Below, piece after piece: positions 1-7,961 of a stretch of DNA of 64,000 nt (position 1 is its first letter; every line of letters begins with the position of its first letter). Where the stretch lies: contig NZ_LRDB01000002.1 of assembly GCF_001592935.1 (NCBI RefSeq), positions 1 through 64,000 of the forward strand, in the 5' to 3' direction. The notes under the pieces are model-generated. The model was not told the origin of the DNA and ran no database searches. It saw only the letters and a program-made list of their open reading frames with translations. The translations under genes were made by a program, and so were the position numbers. This DNA is from Roseivirga echinicomitans (GTDB taxonomy: Bacteria > Bacteroidota > Bacteroidia > Cytophagales > Cyclobacteriaceae).

Positions 1-13
1 TCGTTTTAATGTG

Positions 14-208
14 TTACAACGCCTGTATAAAGTTAGTTAGGCGATAGGTAAAGATAATGGTTGCAGTTTACTAATAAGCAAAAACTGCTTTGCAGTTTTG
101 TATTTTTTCAGACATTACGAAATCTGCAAACAGATTTTGCGGAGTTTCAAAAGAAAGCTAAAATATCGTAACCTACTGACGCCTAATTAATTTTATACTA
201 TGTTGTAA
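14..208 (-). repeat. Long imperfect inverted repeat, attC-like cassette recombination site
   Basis: The outer arms 14-43 and 180-208 are imperfect reverse complements: TTACAAC at 14-20 pairs with GTTGTAA at 202-208, and TTAGTTAGGCG at 33-43 pairs with CGCCTAATTAA at 180-190 with one mismatch. The pairing resumes inside (AGGT/ACCT, GATA/TATC near 45-55 and 164-175). The apical part holds two further stems: AAAACTGC 81-88 with GCAGTTTT 92-99, and AATCTG 121-126 with CAGATT 131-136. The site lies at the 3' end of the HNH gene on the minus strand and overlaps its last codons. Its AAC...GTT ends match the conserved triplets of integron attC sites, and GTTGTAAGC at 202-210 recurs inverted as GCTTACAAC at 1765-1773 on the other side of the gene. 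The attC assignment is inference; the fold is visible in the sequence. Confidence 0.6.
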
Positions 209-1751
209 GCTGGCCTTTTTTATTATAAGCTTTATTCGAATTAATAATTAATTGGTTTCTAAACCAAAAGTCATTTGTATTTGAAATGCTATTTTGAAAT
301 GGTACATATTTTCCGATGATTTCTACCTTATCGTTAGTATTAACCTTAAATTCTAAAAAATCGCCTTTATTTAAGACTTTGTTTTCAAAAACTACAATTT
401 CATTAATCAGCACTTTGTCTAAGTATGTGATTTCGTCTTCAAGTTCACGTATAATAACATGAGTTACTTTGGGAGGTATTGTAAAATAGTCCTTTCCTGA
501 TTTATTAGAAGATGCTACAAGTAACTCTCTGGAATACCTCTGTAAACCATCATTTGTTTTGTAGAACAAATGTGGACAAGATCCACATTGCCAATAACTA
601 TTAATAGAGTATAAATTATTAAAATCAAGCTTATGAATTTCAACTTCATATTCGCCTTCATTGTCATTATAAATTATACTTAATGGGTTTATTTTACCTC
701 CTATATTTTTAATATTATCGGTGTTAATATTTATTGGGTTTAAAACTTTAGAAAAGTCTTCTCCTCTTTCTCCATTTGTATGTTCTAAGCAGATACTTTC
801 TCTGTCAATATCAAATGCATTAGTTACGGTTGAAAGCGGTATAAGCAACATTTCCATTGGAAGAACATTAAAGTTAGGAAGTTTGTGATTTTGCTTATCG
901 GTTTTTAATAATTGCAACTTGATTGGTTTCCTTGAAACGTTTGTAATACCTAAAAAGACAAAGCTCAAAGGGGCAATTTCCAAATATTCAATATAAGCAC
1001 TACTTGAATTTCCATCTCCGCAACCATCTTCATTTGGACGTAAAAGAGCTGTGCAGATATCTCTTGCTTCAAATCCTGAGTTACTAAGTAATGTAACAAA
1101 TGAGTTAGGAAATTTCGCTTGCAATAATTCTTCCCAAGTAACTTCTCTCGTTGCTTCGTAATAGGGATAGTCTTCAGCTCCTTTATTAACTATTGAGTAA
1201 TTATTATAAGCACTTTTATACTCTTCAAGAGATGAAAACTCTCTCATTTCAACCATTAAGTTCTGCTCTACATTCCATTTAAAATCTTTTTTATGAGTTT
1301 TTAAAATGTCTTTCCAATAACTCGATATTTCATTTGAAGCCAAATACGTTTTCGCTCTAAATTTATTTATAGAAGAAAAGTCCTTACTTAATGTCTTTTC
1401 CAAGATGCCAAGAGTGTGCAAAATATAATAACTGCTTTGTAAGTGTTCAGAAATGACTAATTTTTCTGGAATTGACTTCTTACTAACTAATTTGTACCAA
1501 TCGTCCCTTGCATTAGTTAGCTCTGGGATTGAAAATTTTGTGCCTTTTGGGTGTCTTGAATTATAATGTCCTGCATCAGCATGACAATCGAAACAGAGTG
1601 GGATTGCATTTTCTAAGCTGTTTGCACCACCATCAGCCTCTTGAACTAAATGGTGTACTTCCATTTTGACTCCTTTATATCTATGACAAGAGCAGCAATG
1701 TCTGGCAGAAAGTCTCAATGCTTCTTGTTTAACTTTTGGTGGAAAACTCAT
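198..1751 (-). CDS. Large HNH endonuclease-domain protein (integron-like cassette gene)
   Basis: A 517-residue protein with an HNH nuclease module at the extreme N terminus. Cys19/20, Cys22, Cys53 and Cys56 form the zinc-binding knuckles. The HH pair (33-34), Asn44/Asn48 and His57 give the beta-beta-alpha metal site expected to hydrolyse phosphodiester bonds. The remaining ~430 residues are not recognised; they look soluble and beta-rich near the C terminus (hydrophobic-charged alternation, no membrane segments). The gene is on the minus strand, 121 bp downstream of a tyrosine recombinase, and is bounded by GCTTACAAC before the start and a long attC-like inverted repeat at the end. It therefore looks like a single mobile gene cassette. 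HNH proteins with large unknown partners occur among defence and toxin effectors, but this gene could equally be another kind of nuclease. The domain call is firm; the role is unknown. Confidence 0.85.
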   Translation of the reverse strand: MSFPPKVKQEALRLSARHCCSCHRYKGVKMEVHHLVQEADGGANSLENAIPLCFDCHADAGHYNSRHPKGTKFSIPELTNARDDWYKLVSKKSIPEKLVISEHLQSSYYILHTLGILEKTLSKDFSSINKFRAKTYLASNEISSYWKDILKTHKKDFKWNVEQNLMVEMREFSSLEEYKSAYNNYSIVNKGAEDYPYYEATREVTWEELLQAKFPNSFVTLLSNSGFEARDICTALLRPNEDGCGDGNSSSAYIEYLEIAPLSFVFLGITNVSRKPIKLQLLKTDKQNHKLPNFNVLPMEMLLIPLSTVTNAFDIDRESICLEHTNGERGEDFSKVLNPININTDNIKNIGGKINPLSIIYNDNEGEYEVEIHKLDFNNLYSINSYWQCGSCPHLFYKTNDGLQRYSRELLVASSNKSGKDYFTIPPKVTHVIIRELEDEITYLDKVLINEIVVFENKVLNKGDFLEFKVNTNDKVEIIGKYVPFQNSISNTNDFWFRNQLIINSNKAYNKKGQLTT

Positions 1752-1764
1752 GGTTTTTTTGCTT

Positions 1765-1862
1765 GCTTACAACGTTATATAACGTGCACTTTTATGCACG
1801 ATATATTTCCAATAGTTTATAAAAAGTTCACGTTAGCGATTAACATATGCAATGCTAACGTG
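1765..1862 (-). repeat. Hairpin-rich attI-like region between recombinase and cassette
   Basis: A non-coding spacer packed with short perfect inverted repeats: the 12-bp palindrome CGTTATATAACG (1773-1784), CGTGCA 1783-1788 with TGCACG 1795-1800 (6-nt loop), and CACGTTAGC 1829-1837 with GCTAACGTG 1854-1862. It begins with GCTTACAAC (1765-1773), the inverted copy of the GTTGTAAGC at the far end of the HNH cassette (202-210). Position and boundary repeat suggest the primary recombination site (attI) of an integron-like element, or a preceding attC. Strand is given as that of the cassette. Confidence 0.5.
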
Positions 1863-1872
1863 CATTCCCAAT

Positions 1873-2937
1873 TTACATATTCAGTTCTATCTTATCTAAA
1901 GGTGACTGTATTTTTTCCCACCCTTTATGAGTTATATGTGTATAAATTTCGGTGGTTTGGCTTGAATTGTGTCCAAGCAATATTTGAATGTAGCGGATGT
2001 CTACTCCACTCTCTAAAAGATGAGTAGCAAAGCTATGTCGCAAGGAGTGTAAAGTTACCTTCTTAGTGATTTTTGCATTTTTAATAGCATTTGAAAATAC
2101 TCTTCTCAAGCTTGATGTAGTATAAATACCACCATTTTGTCCTTCAAACAAATATTCCTTTGGCCTATATTTCTTGAAGTATTCACGAAGCACATCTAGC
2201 GCTTTCTGAGATAAAATACTCACCCTGTCTTTTTTGCCTTTTCCACCTCTCACATATACACGCATTTTTTCGCTATCAATATCATTGATTTTTAGATTAA
2301 TCAATTCTCCAGCTCTCAGGCCTGAACTATAGACCATTAAAAGCATGGCTTTATGTTTAAGGTTAGTTACTGTTTTTAGCAAAGCAATTACTTCTTTCTC
2401 TGTAAGTACTTTTGGTAATTTGAATTCTTGGATTGGCCTATCGATTTGATAATAACCCTTTTCTCGCCCCAATACTTTCTCGAAATAGAACTTGATTGCA
2501 TTGATATATTGGTTTTGTGTGCTGGTTGCTACCTTTTTTGTTTTTACTAAATAGGTTTGAAATTTGGCAACATGCTCATCCCTCAATGTTTCTGGGCTAA
2601 CTTGGGGGAAGTGACTTAAAAATTGTTCAAAAAGAGAAATATATGTGCTGATTGTATTGGGGCTATACCTCTTGCGCTCAAGCTGCTCTAGGTACTCTTT
2701 GGGGACTTTAATACTTTTATTTTGAATTGTGTGGTTAGAACCGAGTTCATCTTCAATGTCGAATTCTAGTTTGATTTTAGCTTCAGTAGCCGAGGAATGT
2801 TTAAATAGCCAAAGTCTTAGTTTTGGATCCCAACGACCGTTCAGCTTTTTAGCTTTATCAATAAGTGATTGATCATATGGAATTGCTAAACCAACAAATT
2901 GTTCACCCTTGGTTAATATGGCTTCTAACTTCAGCAA
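1873..2937 (-). CDS. Tyrosine recombinase related to integron integrases
   Basis: A 354-residue site-specific recombinase that would cut and rejoin DNA through a 3'-phosphotyrosine. The full catalytic set is visible: Arg208 (SGLRAGE), a Lys in GGKGKK (233-236), His297-x-x-Arg300, His323 (LLGH) and Tyr332. Residues 80-185 form the SAM-like core-binding domain; STQNQYINAIKF near 139 and the final SPLD after the tyrosine resemble integron integrases (IntI) rather than XerC/D. It lacks the ~20-residue insertion before the HxxR box that marks classical IntI. Residues 5-60 form an extra N-terminal module (GRWDPKLRLWLF). The only plausible start is TTG at 2937, because an in-frame stop lies just upstream and there is no ATG. 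It points toward the attI-like spacer and HNH cassette on the same strand. Family confident; integron function inferred. Confidence 0.9.
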   Translation of the reverse strand: MLKLEAILTKGEQFVGLAIPYDQSLIDKAKKLNGRWDPKLRLWLFKHSSATEAKIKLEFDIEDELGSNHTIQNKSIKVPKEYLEQLERKRYSPNTISTYISLFEQFLSHFPQVSPETLRDEHVAKFQTYLVKTKKVATSTQNQYINAIKFYFEKVLGREKGYYQIDRPIQEFKLPKVLTEKEVIALLKTVTNLKHKAMLLMVYSSGLRAGELINLKINDIDSEKMRVYVRGGKGKKDRVSILSQKALDVLREYFKKYRPKEYLFEGQNGGIYTTSSLRRVFSNAIKNAKITKKVTLHSLRHSFATHLLESGVDIRYIQILLGHNSSQTTEIYTHITHKGWEKIQSPLDKIELNM

Positions 2938-3076
2938 TTCTTAGTGTTTTATATTCAAGATAGAAAAAAAAGCATCTTACCCCCAAACCTCAACACAAAA
3001 CCCGCTCCTTCATAATTGTAGGACTGCTGTTGAATTCTTAAATTATAAACCGTTAAAACGGTACTGAGCGTGCAGC

Positions 3077-3120
3077 CCAAAAACAAAGCCCACGGTTTTA
3101 ACCGTGGGCTTTGTTTTTGG
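3077..3120 (-). terminator. Very strong terminator hairpin (21-bp perfect stem)
   Basis: Arms 3077-3097 and 3100-3120 are exact reverse complements separated by TT, with a GC core (GCCCACGG/CCGTGGGC) and A/T-rich outer arms, so either strand gives a hairpin ending in a T-run. It lies 34 bp past the rlmF stop and 140 bp before the recombinase start. Two smaller hairpins with similar loops flank it: ACCGTT/AACGGT at 3049-3062 and ATGGTT/AACCAT at 3134-3147. Confidence 0.75.
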
Positions 3121-3153
3121 CATCTCATACATAATGGTTTTAACCATTTACAT

Positions 3154-4188
3154 CTACTCTGATGCTTTAGTAGACCCTTCCTTTTCCTTCCATCTCGTGT
3201 TTTTCCACTCTTTTTGCTGAGCAGGGTTGAGGAAAGTCCATGCTACAATGCGGCTGCTTTTGTTGCCTTGCCCCATAGGAATGGTTTTTACTTCAACTGC
3301 TTCTGCTTTTTCCAAAGATTCTAGAATTACAGCAAGGTTCGAAGACTTTGAAACCAAGCTAGAGAACCAAAAACATGAATCTGCAAAGTTTTTGCTTTCG
3401 CGAATCATGGTTTGAATAAACTTGCGTTCTCCGCCATCGCACCAAAGTTCTTTGCTTCTTCCGCCAAAGTTTAAAACTGGGTCGGCTACTTTTTTCTTGG
3501 CAAGGTTATTCACCTTTCGCGAAGCACTTTCTTGGGCTTCATCTGGAGAACGGTGGAAGGGAGGGTTGCATATCGTAAGGTCAACGCGGTCTTCTTTTCT
3601 CAAAATGCCGTAGAAAATATCCTTTGGTTCGGGCTGTCTTCTTAATTCTATTTTCCCCACCAAGTTGGGGTTCTGATCTATAATGGCTTGTGCCGATTTG
3701 ATCGAAACCGAATCAATGTCAGTACCGATAAAAGACCAGTCATATTCTTGCGTGCCAATGATCGGGTAAACGCAATTGGCGCCAACACCCACGTCAATGC
3801 AAGTCACTTTCTCGCCAGTCGGTATTTTTCCATAGTTGCTCGCGCAAAGTACATCGGCCATGTGGTGAATGTAATCTGCCCTTCCTGGGATTGGCGGACA
3901 TAAATAGTCTTCGGGAATATCCCAGAATTCTAATTTATAATGATGCTTTAATAAAGCCGTATTCAGTGTTTTTACCGCTGCTGGGTTGGCGAAATCAATA
4001 GACTCATCCCCATACTTATTGGGCTGAACAAAGGCGCCTAATTCAGGGGTTCCTTTAACAAGCTGAGGTAAGTCATACCTGCCTTTGTGCTTATTTCTAG
4101 GGTGAATCTTTGGCTTGGCTGCCGGAGCACTGTCTTTACTCGATTTTTTACTGGGTGCTTTCCTTTCTCTTCTTTCGGACATGTCCAT
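3154..4188 (-). CDS. rlmF: 23S rRNA (adenine(1618)-N6)-methyltransferase RlmF
   Basis: A 344-residue N6-adenine methyltransferase of the YbiN/RlmF family, which uses S-adenosylmethionine to methylate one adenine of 23S rRNA before ribosome assembly. The SAM-binding loop DVGVGANCVYP is at 132-142, the acidic GTDID motif at 155-159, and the catalytic NPPF motif at 208-211 followed by the family-typical HRSPDEA. A basic, low-complexity N-terminal tail (residues 3-38, rich in K, S and A) probably contacts RNA and is longer than in the E. coli protein. The start at 4188 (MDMSERR) could equally be the Met two codons later. It is a single gene with a strong hairpin terminator downstream. High confidence from motifs and length. 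Confidence 0.92.
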   Translation of the reverse strand: MDMSERRERKAPSKKSSKDSAPAAKPKIHPRNKHKGRYDLPQLVKGTPELGAFVQPNKYGDESIDFANPAAVKTLNTALLKHHYKLEFWDIPEDYLCPPIPGRADYIHHMADVLCASNYGKIPTGEKVTCIDVGVGANCVYPIIGTQEYDWSFIGTDIDSVSIKSAQAIIDQNPNLVGKIELRRQPEPKDIFYGILRKEDRVDLTICNPPFHRSPDEAQESASRKVNNLAKKKVADPVLNFGGRSKELWCDGGERKFIQTMIRESKNFADSCFWFSSLVSKSSNLAVILESLEKAEAVEVKTIPMGQGNKSSRIVAWTFLNPAQQKEWKNTRWKEKEGSTKASE

Positions 4189-4312
4189 CTGGGTTTATCA
4201 AAGGCAAAGGTACGCTTCAAAATCGAAAAGCACCTATTTTGAGGTAAATGGAGAATAATATGTGCATTTTGCCTCAAAGCGAATTGCACGATTTCTGTAT
4301 TACTTAGTAATG

Positions 4313-5044
4313 TTAACCAAGCTTAAAGACAATCTTTAAATCCATATAGGAGTTGACAGCCTTGTCCTCTTTTATTCCAGGGTTCCAATCCTCGGGAATT
4401 TGAGCCACTCGCAGGGCTTCTCTGGCTAAATACATATTGAATCCACTGTTTTGAACTTCCACTTTAGCCACCTTGCCACTACTTAGAATAGTTAATCTAA
4501 GCTTTATTTCTCCTTGTGCTCCACTTCTGCGGGCTTCTACTGGATACTTTAAATTTTGCATTAGGTGTTTGTTCCATCCATCTTCTCCTGTTTTATAACT
4601 TGGATGGGTGTCAAGGTCATCCATTTCATAAATTCTGATGTCAGGCGATAAAATACTTTCCTTGCTAATCAAAATGCCTTCCATGTCATAGATGTCGATA
4701 AAAGTATGACCATTTCTAAGGTCTTCAGAGGTCCATTTATCTACCTTAACATTCTTTTTATACATTCCTGTGGTCTGAATCGAATCGGTAAGATCTAGAG
4801 AGTAATAATCACCCTCTTTTTTCTTCTTAACAAGGTTTAGTCGCTCTAGTAGTGTACCGTCTTTCAGATACCTATGGATAGAACTGTTTTTTTCAATAGT
4901 AGATGTTACATTATATCGAAATATTGATGCATCATTTTTATCAACGACCTTATCTTTTTGGTTATAATAGACAGTATCAACTTCTTGAGAAAATGCACTG
5001 AAACAAAGGAGAAGAGAGAGTAAACTGAGTGTAGCTCGAAACAT
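4313..5044 (-). CDS. TonB C-terminal domain protein, secreted
   Basis: A 243-residue exported protein with a TonB-like C-terminal domain over the last ~80 residues (GEIKLRLTILSSGKVAKVEV, then the AREALRVAQ helix and IPEDWNPG turn). The reading frame is open further upstream, but the Met at 5044 starts a clear signal peptide (FRATLSLLSLLLCFSAFSQ), so I chose it; the longer start would run into the next gene. The middle contains short repeats of the MORN/toxin-antitoxin-like 'YKDGTLLERLN' style common in Bacteroidota. There is no N-terminal membrane anchor or proline-rich linker as in classical TonB, so it is probably a periplasmic stand-alone TonB-fold protein rather than a full energy transducer. 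Function beyond the fold is unknown. Confidence 0.75.
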   Translation of the reverse strand: MFRATLSLLSLLLCFSAFSQEVDTVYYNQKDKVVDKNDASIFRYNVTSTIEKNSSIHRYLKDGTLLERLNLVKKKKEGDYYSLDLTDSIQTTGMYKKNVKVDKWTSEDLRNGHTFIDIYDMEGILISKESILSPDIRIYEMDDLDTHPSYKTGEDGWNKHLMQNLKYPVEARRSGAQGEIKLRLTILSSGKVAKVEVQNSGFNMYLAREALRVAQIPEDWNPGIKEDKAVNSYMDLKIVFKLG

Positions 5045-5105
5045 TTGAAAGGCTTTAAATTTTCGTTCTAAATGTAATAGCCTAATCAAATTATTCAAAG
5101 TTTTT

Positions 5106-5429
5106 TTACTCCATTTCGAATAATAAATTTTGGTGTGCAGCACTCAGCTCACGAAGCGCTTTTGAGTTTTGTTGTTTTTGAGCCAACTCAATCCCTTGAA
5201 CGTAAATGCTTAATGCCTTTTCATCTTCCATTAAGTCGATGTACACTTGTGCTGCATGGTAATAAGTGGGGAGGTAGTCAGGGAATTCTGAAAGCAGCTT
5301 GTCAAAATATTCTTTGGCTTTTTCGGGGGATCCCGTTAAATATTCGTTGGCCAAGGCGTACCAGTTAAAAGGGTCGTTGGGTTCTTCCGCTGCAAACTTT
5401 TTTAACATGCTCAATCTCTGTTCGTTCAT
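5106..5429 (-). CDS. Small tetratricopeptide-repeat protein
   Basis: A 107-residue all-helical protein of about two and a half TPR units (DPFNWYALANEYLTG, then DYLPTYYHAAQVYIDLME, then an E/K/Q-rich capping helix). There is no signal peptide, so it should act in the cytoplasm as a protein-protein interaction module. It lies 61 bp upstream of the TonB-domain gene on the same strand, and the two may be cotranscribed. It matches the small TPR proteins found in many Bacteroidota genomes, whose partner is not known. The ATG at 5429 is the only good start. Confidence 0.75.
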   Translation of the reverse strand: MNEQRLSMLKKFAAEEPNDPFNWYALANEYLTGSPEKAKEYFDKLLSEFPDYLPTYYHAAQVYIDLMEDEKALSIYVQGIELAQKQQNSKALRELSAAHQNLLFEME

Positions 5430-5607
5430 CGTTTACATTGATTTTTATTTACTTCATTATTGACTATCTTCGGGGCAAATTTAAGGTTTAAGCCTTCTTT
5501 TTATATCGTTTTCCTCAAATAAAGGTCTTTTTAACCTAAAGTTGAACACAAGGCCAAATGAGGGGTTTATTATAGAAATTCATTATACAAAAAATCATAA
5601 AGCAAGC

Positions 5608-6345
5608 ATGAATATACTCGTTTGTATCACCCACGTACCTGATACTACTTCGCGCATCGCTTTCACAGAAAACAATACCAAATTCGATAAGAATGGTGTG
5701 CAATTTATCATCGGCCCATACGATGATTACGCACTGGCCAGAGCGGTAGAGTTGAAGGAAGCCAATGGAGGTAAAGTAACCGTTTTAAATGTTGGAAAAG
5801 CTGAAACTGAACCAACTTTGAGAAAAGCATTGGCCATTGGAGCCGATGAAGCCATTAGAGTAAATGCATTCCCTTCTGATTCTTATTTTGTTGCCAAGCA
5901 AATTGCTGATGTAGCAAAACAAGGTGAATATGATTTGATTTTGATGGGCCGTGAGTCGATCGACTTTAACGGTGGCATGGTACACGGTATGGTTGGCGAA
6001 TTACTTGGATTGCCTTCATTCTCGCCAGTAATGGTGTTGGAAGTAGAAGGAAATTCTGCCAAAATTACTCGTGAAATCGAAGGAGGAAAAGAAAAGTTAG
6101 AAGTGAATTTACCGTTCGTTGCAGGTTGTCAAGAGCCTATCGCTGAATGGAAAATCCCTAACATGAGAGGTATTATGTCAGCCAGAACTAAGCCATTGAA
6201 TGTAGTAGAGCCTACTGACAATACAAAACTTACTGAGATTGCTCAATACGAATTACCAGCGCCAAAAGGAGCGGTAAAAATGATTGATGCAGACAATGTG
6301 GAAGAGTTGGTGAACCTACTCAAGAACGAAGCGAAAGTAATTTAA
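5608..6345 (+). CDS. etfB: Electron transfer flavoprotein beta subunit
   Basis: A 245-residue EtfB. Together with EtfA it accepts electrons from acyl-CoA dehydrogenases and passes them to ETF:quinone oxidoreductase. The N-terminal MNILVCITHVPD and GPYDDYALARAVELKE segments and the AMP-binding region LILMGRESIDFNGG (about 120-133) are family hallmarks. The frame is open 66 bp upstream, but the Met at 5608 coincides with the usual EtfB N terminus. The gene is 19 bp upstream of etfA, and the pair fits beta-oxidation, which also involves the enoyl-CoA hydratase at 54287-55060. A TATCTTCG close to the -7 consensus is at 5465-5472, but its -33 partner is unclear. Confidence 0.95.
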   Translation: MNILVCITHVPDTTSRIAFTENNTKFDKNGVQFIIGPYDDYALARAVELKEANGGKVTVLNVGKAETEPTLRKALAIGADEAIRVNAFPSDSYFVAKQIADVAKQGEYDLILMGRESIDFNGGMVHGMVGELLGLPSFSPVMVLEVEGNSAKITREIEGGKEKLEVNLPFVAGCQEPIAEWKIPNMRGIMSARTKPLNVVEPTDNTKLTEIAQYELPAPKGAVKMIDADNVEELVNLLKNEAKVI

Positions 6346-6364
6346 ATCTCCAAAAGCACAGAAC

Positions 6365-7318
6365 ATGTCAGTTTTAGTATTTATAGAAACAGAAGACGGA
6401 AAGATTAAGAAATCCTCAAGAGAGGCCATTTCATATGGAGCTGCGATTGGGGAAGTAACAGCCATTACTTTAGGTTCGGTATCGAATGAAGAATTGGCTT
6501 CAGCAGGAGCTAACGGTGCCACTAAGGTATTGCATGCCGCTGATGAAAAGCTTAATGCTGGTTTGATTATGCCTTATGCAGAAGTGATTTCGAAAGCATT
6601 TGAAAGCACGGGTGCCGAAGTATTGGTTACGGCTAAATCATCTTTAGCAGATGCTGTAGTAGGTAGAATTTCAGTGAAACTGGGAGCTGCTTTAGCTTCG
6701 AATGTATCGGAATTACCAAAAACAGATAGCGGTTTTGTAGTGAAGCAAAGCATTTACACAGGTAAGGCTTTTGTAAATACTACTTTAACTACCGACAAGA
6801 AAATATTGGCCATCAAGAAAAATGCTATTGAGCTAAAAACAGACGGAGCTGCAGCTTCAGTTGAGGCTTTTGATGTGGCGCTAGATGATGCATTATTCGG
6901 TGCAAAAATCACTTCTTCCGAAAAAGCAGAGGGTGATGTGTTGTTACCTGAAGCAGATATTGTAGTATCTGGTGGTCGAGGATTAAAAGGTCCTGAAAAC
7001 TGGGGTATTATTGAAGACTTGGCGAAAACGCTTGGCGCAGCTACAGGCTGTTCAAAACCAGTTTCGGATATGGATTGGAGACCTCACCATGAGCACGTTG
7101 GTCAAACAGGTGTAAAAGTGAGCCCTTCATTGTATATCGCGGTAGGTATTTCTGGCGCTATTCAGCATTTGGCTGGGGTTAACTCTTCGAAATTCATTGT
7201 TGTAATCAACAAAGACGAAGAAGCACCATTTTTCAAAGCTGCTGATTACGGTATTGTTGGTGATGCTTTTGAAGTTTTACCTAAGTTGAACGAAGCCCTT
7301 AAAAAAGCTTTAGCCTAG
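6365..7318 (+). CDS. etfA: Electron transfer flavoprotein alpha subunit
   Basis: A 317-residue EtfA, partner of the upstream EtfB. The C-terminal FAD-binding domain is clear from about residue 195: VSGGRGLKGPENWGIIEDLA, then the A-TGCSKPVSDMDWRPH strand, GQTGVKVSPSLYIAVGISGA and HLAGVNSSKFIVVINKD, which bind the FAD dinucleotide. Length is normal for the family. It is separated by 19 bp from etfB, so the two should be cotranscribed. The next gene (BFN nuclease) follows after only 12 bp, which puts it in the same transcription unit. Confidence 0.96.
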   Translation: MSVLVFIETEDGKIKKSSREAISYGAAIGEVTAITLGSVSNEELASAGANGATKVLHAADEKLNAGLIMPYAEVISKAFESTGAEVLVTAKSSLADAVVGRISVKLGAALASNVSELPKTDSGFVVKQSIYTGKAFVNTTLTTDKKILAIKKNAIELKTDGAAASVEAFDVALDDALFGAKITSSEKAEGDVLLPEADIVVSGGRGLKGPENWGIIEDLAKTLGAATGCSKPVSDMDWRPHHEHVGQTGVKVSPSLYIAVGISGAIQHLAGVNSSKFIVVINKDEEAPFFKAADYGIVGDAFEVLPKLNEALKKALA

Positions 7319-7330
7319 TTTTCTGCCATT

Positions 7331-7918
7331 TTGAAAAAAATAAAAATCGAAATCCTGGGTCTTTCCTCCAGTCAGTCGCAAACTTCTGGCTCTTTTGCAC
7401 TTGTGCTTGGTGAAGTGGAAGGCGAAAGAAGATTGCCCATTATTATCGGGATGTTCGAAGCCCAAGCGATTGCCTTGGAAATTGAAAAGATTGTTCCTAA
7501 CCGCCCAATGACGCATGACCTATTTAAATCATTTGCGAATGGCTTTGGGTTTACTGTGAAACATATCATCATTTCCGACTTAAAGGAAGGCGTCTTTTTT
7601 GCAAAGATCGTTTGTACCGATGGCGATAAAACCATCGATATTGATGCAAGACCCTCTGATGCCATTGCCATTGGAATTCGATTCGATGTTCCTTTCTATA
7701 CTTACGAAACCGTGCTTTCCGAAGCTGGAATCATTTTAACCGATGAGGAAGAGGTTGCGGAGGACATGGAGGAAATGTCTGTAACGGAAAAACCAAAAGG
7801 AGATCGATTGCAAGATTATTCTCTTGACAAGCTTCAGCAAATGCTGGATGAGGCCTTGGGTAATGAAGATTACGAAAAGGCGGCCAAGATCAGGGATGAA
7901 ATGAACAAAAGAAGCTAG
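7331..7918 (+). CDS. Bifunctional nuclease (BFN/DUF151) family protein with UVR domain
   Basis: A 195-residue protein. Residues 1-130 are the BFN/DUF151 domain (LPIIIGMFEAQAIALE, then RPMTHDLFKSF, then IDARPSDAIAIGIR), a fold with reported DNase/RNase activity in plants and in Thermotoga structures. Residues about 160-195 (SLDKLQQMLDEALGNEDYEKAAKIRDEM) form a UvrB/UvrC-type UVR helical hairpin, a common fusion in Bacteroidota that may mediate protein contacts. The only available start is TTG at 7331, 12 bp after etfA, so its translation may depend on the preceding genes. A likely terminator follows at 7930-7961. Confidence 0.85.
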   Translation: MKKIKIEILGLSSSQSQTSGSFALVLGEVEGERRLPIIIGMFEAQAIALEIEKIVPNRPMTHDLFKSFANGFGFTVKHIIISDLKEGVFFAKIVCTDGDKTIDIDARPSDAIAIGIRFDVPFYTYETVLSEAGIILTDEEEVAEDMEEMSVTEKPKGDRLQDYSLDKLQQMLDEALGNEDYEKAAKIRDEMNKRS

Positions 7919-7929
7919 AAAAAATATTT

Positions 7930-7961
7930 AAAGCCTTTCTGAATTAAATCGGAAGGGCTTT
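7930..7961 (+). terminator. Intrinsic terminator after etfBA-BFN
   Basis: AAAGCCTTTC (from 7930) pairs with GGAAGGGCTTT (to 7961) through G-U tolerant pairing, closing a loop of about 10 nt and followed by a T-rich stretch (TTATTGTGTTT). It lies 12 bp after the BFN stop codon. Confidence 0.55.

Noticed and set aside
36-187. Classical integron boxes GTTAGGC (37-43 region) and GCCTAAT (181-187)
   Set aside because: They occur in the order GTT...AAY, the inverse of R''...R' in attC. They are part of the inner arms of the hairpin, so I base the attC-like call on the outer AAC...GTT ends and the cassette boundaries instead.
1650-2027. Plus-strand open frame across the attI-like region
   Set aside because: It lies antisense over the ends of the HNH and recombinase genes, spans hairpins and gives a cysteine/phenylalanine-rich nonsense-like protein.
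5045-5143. Longer start for the TonB-domain protein
   Set aside because: It would overlap the TPR gene by 38 bp and place a charged leader before the signal peptide; the Met at 5044 is better.
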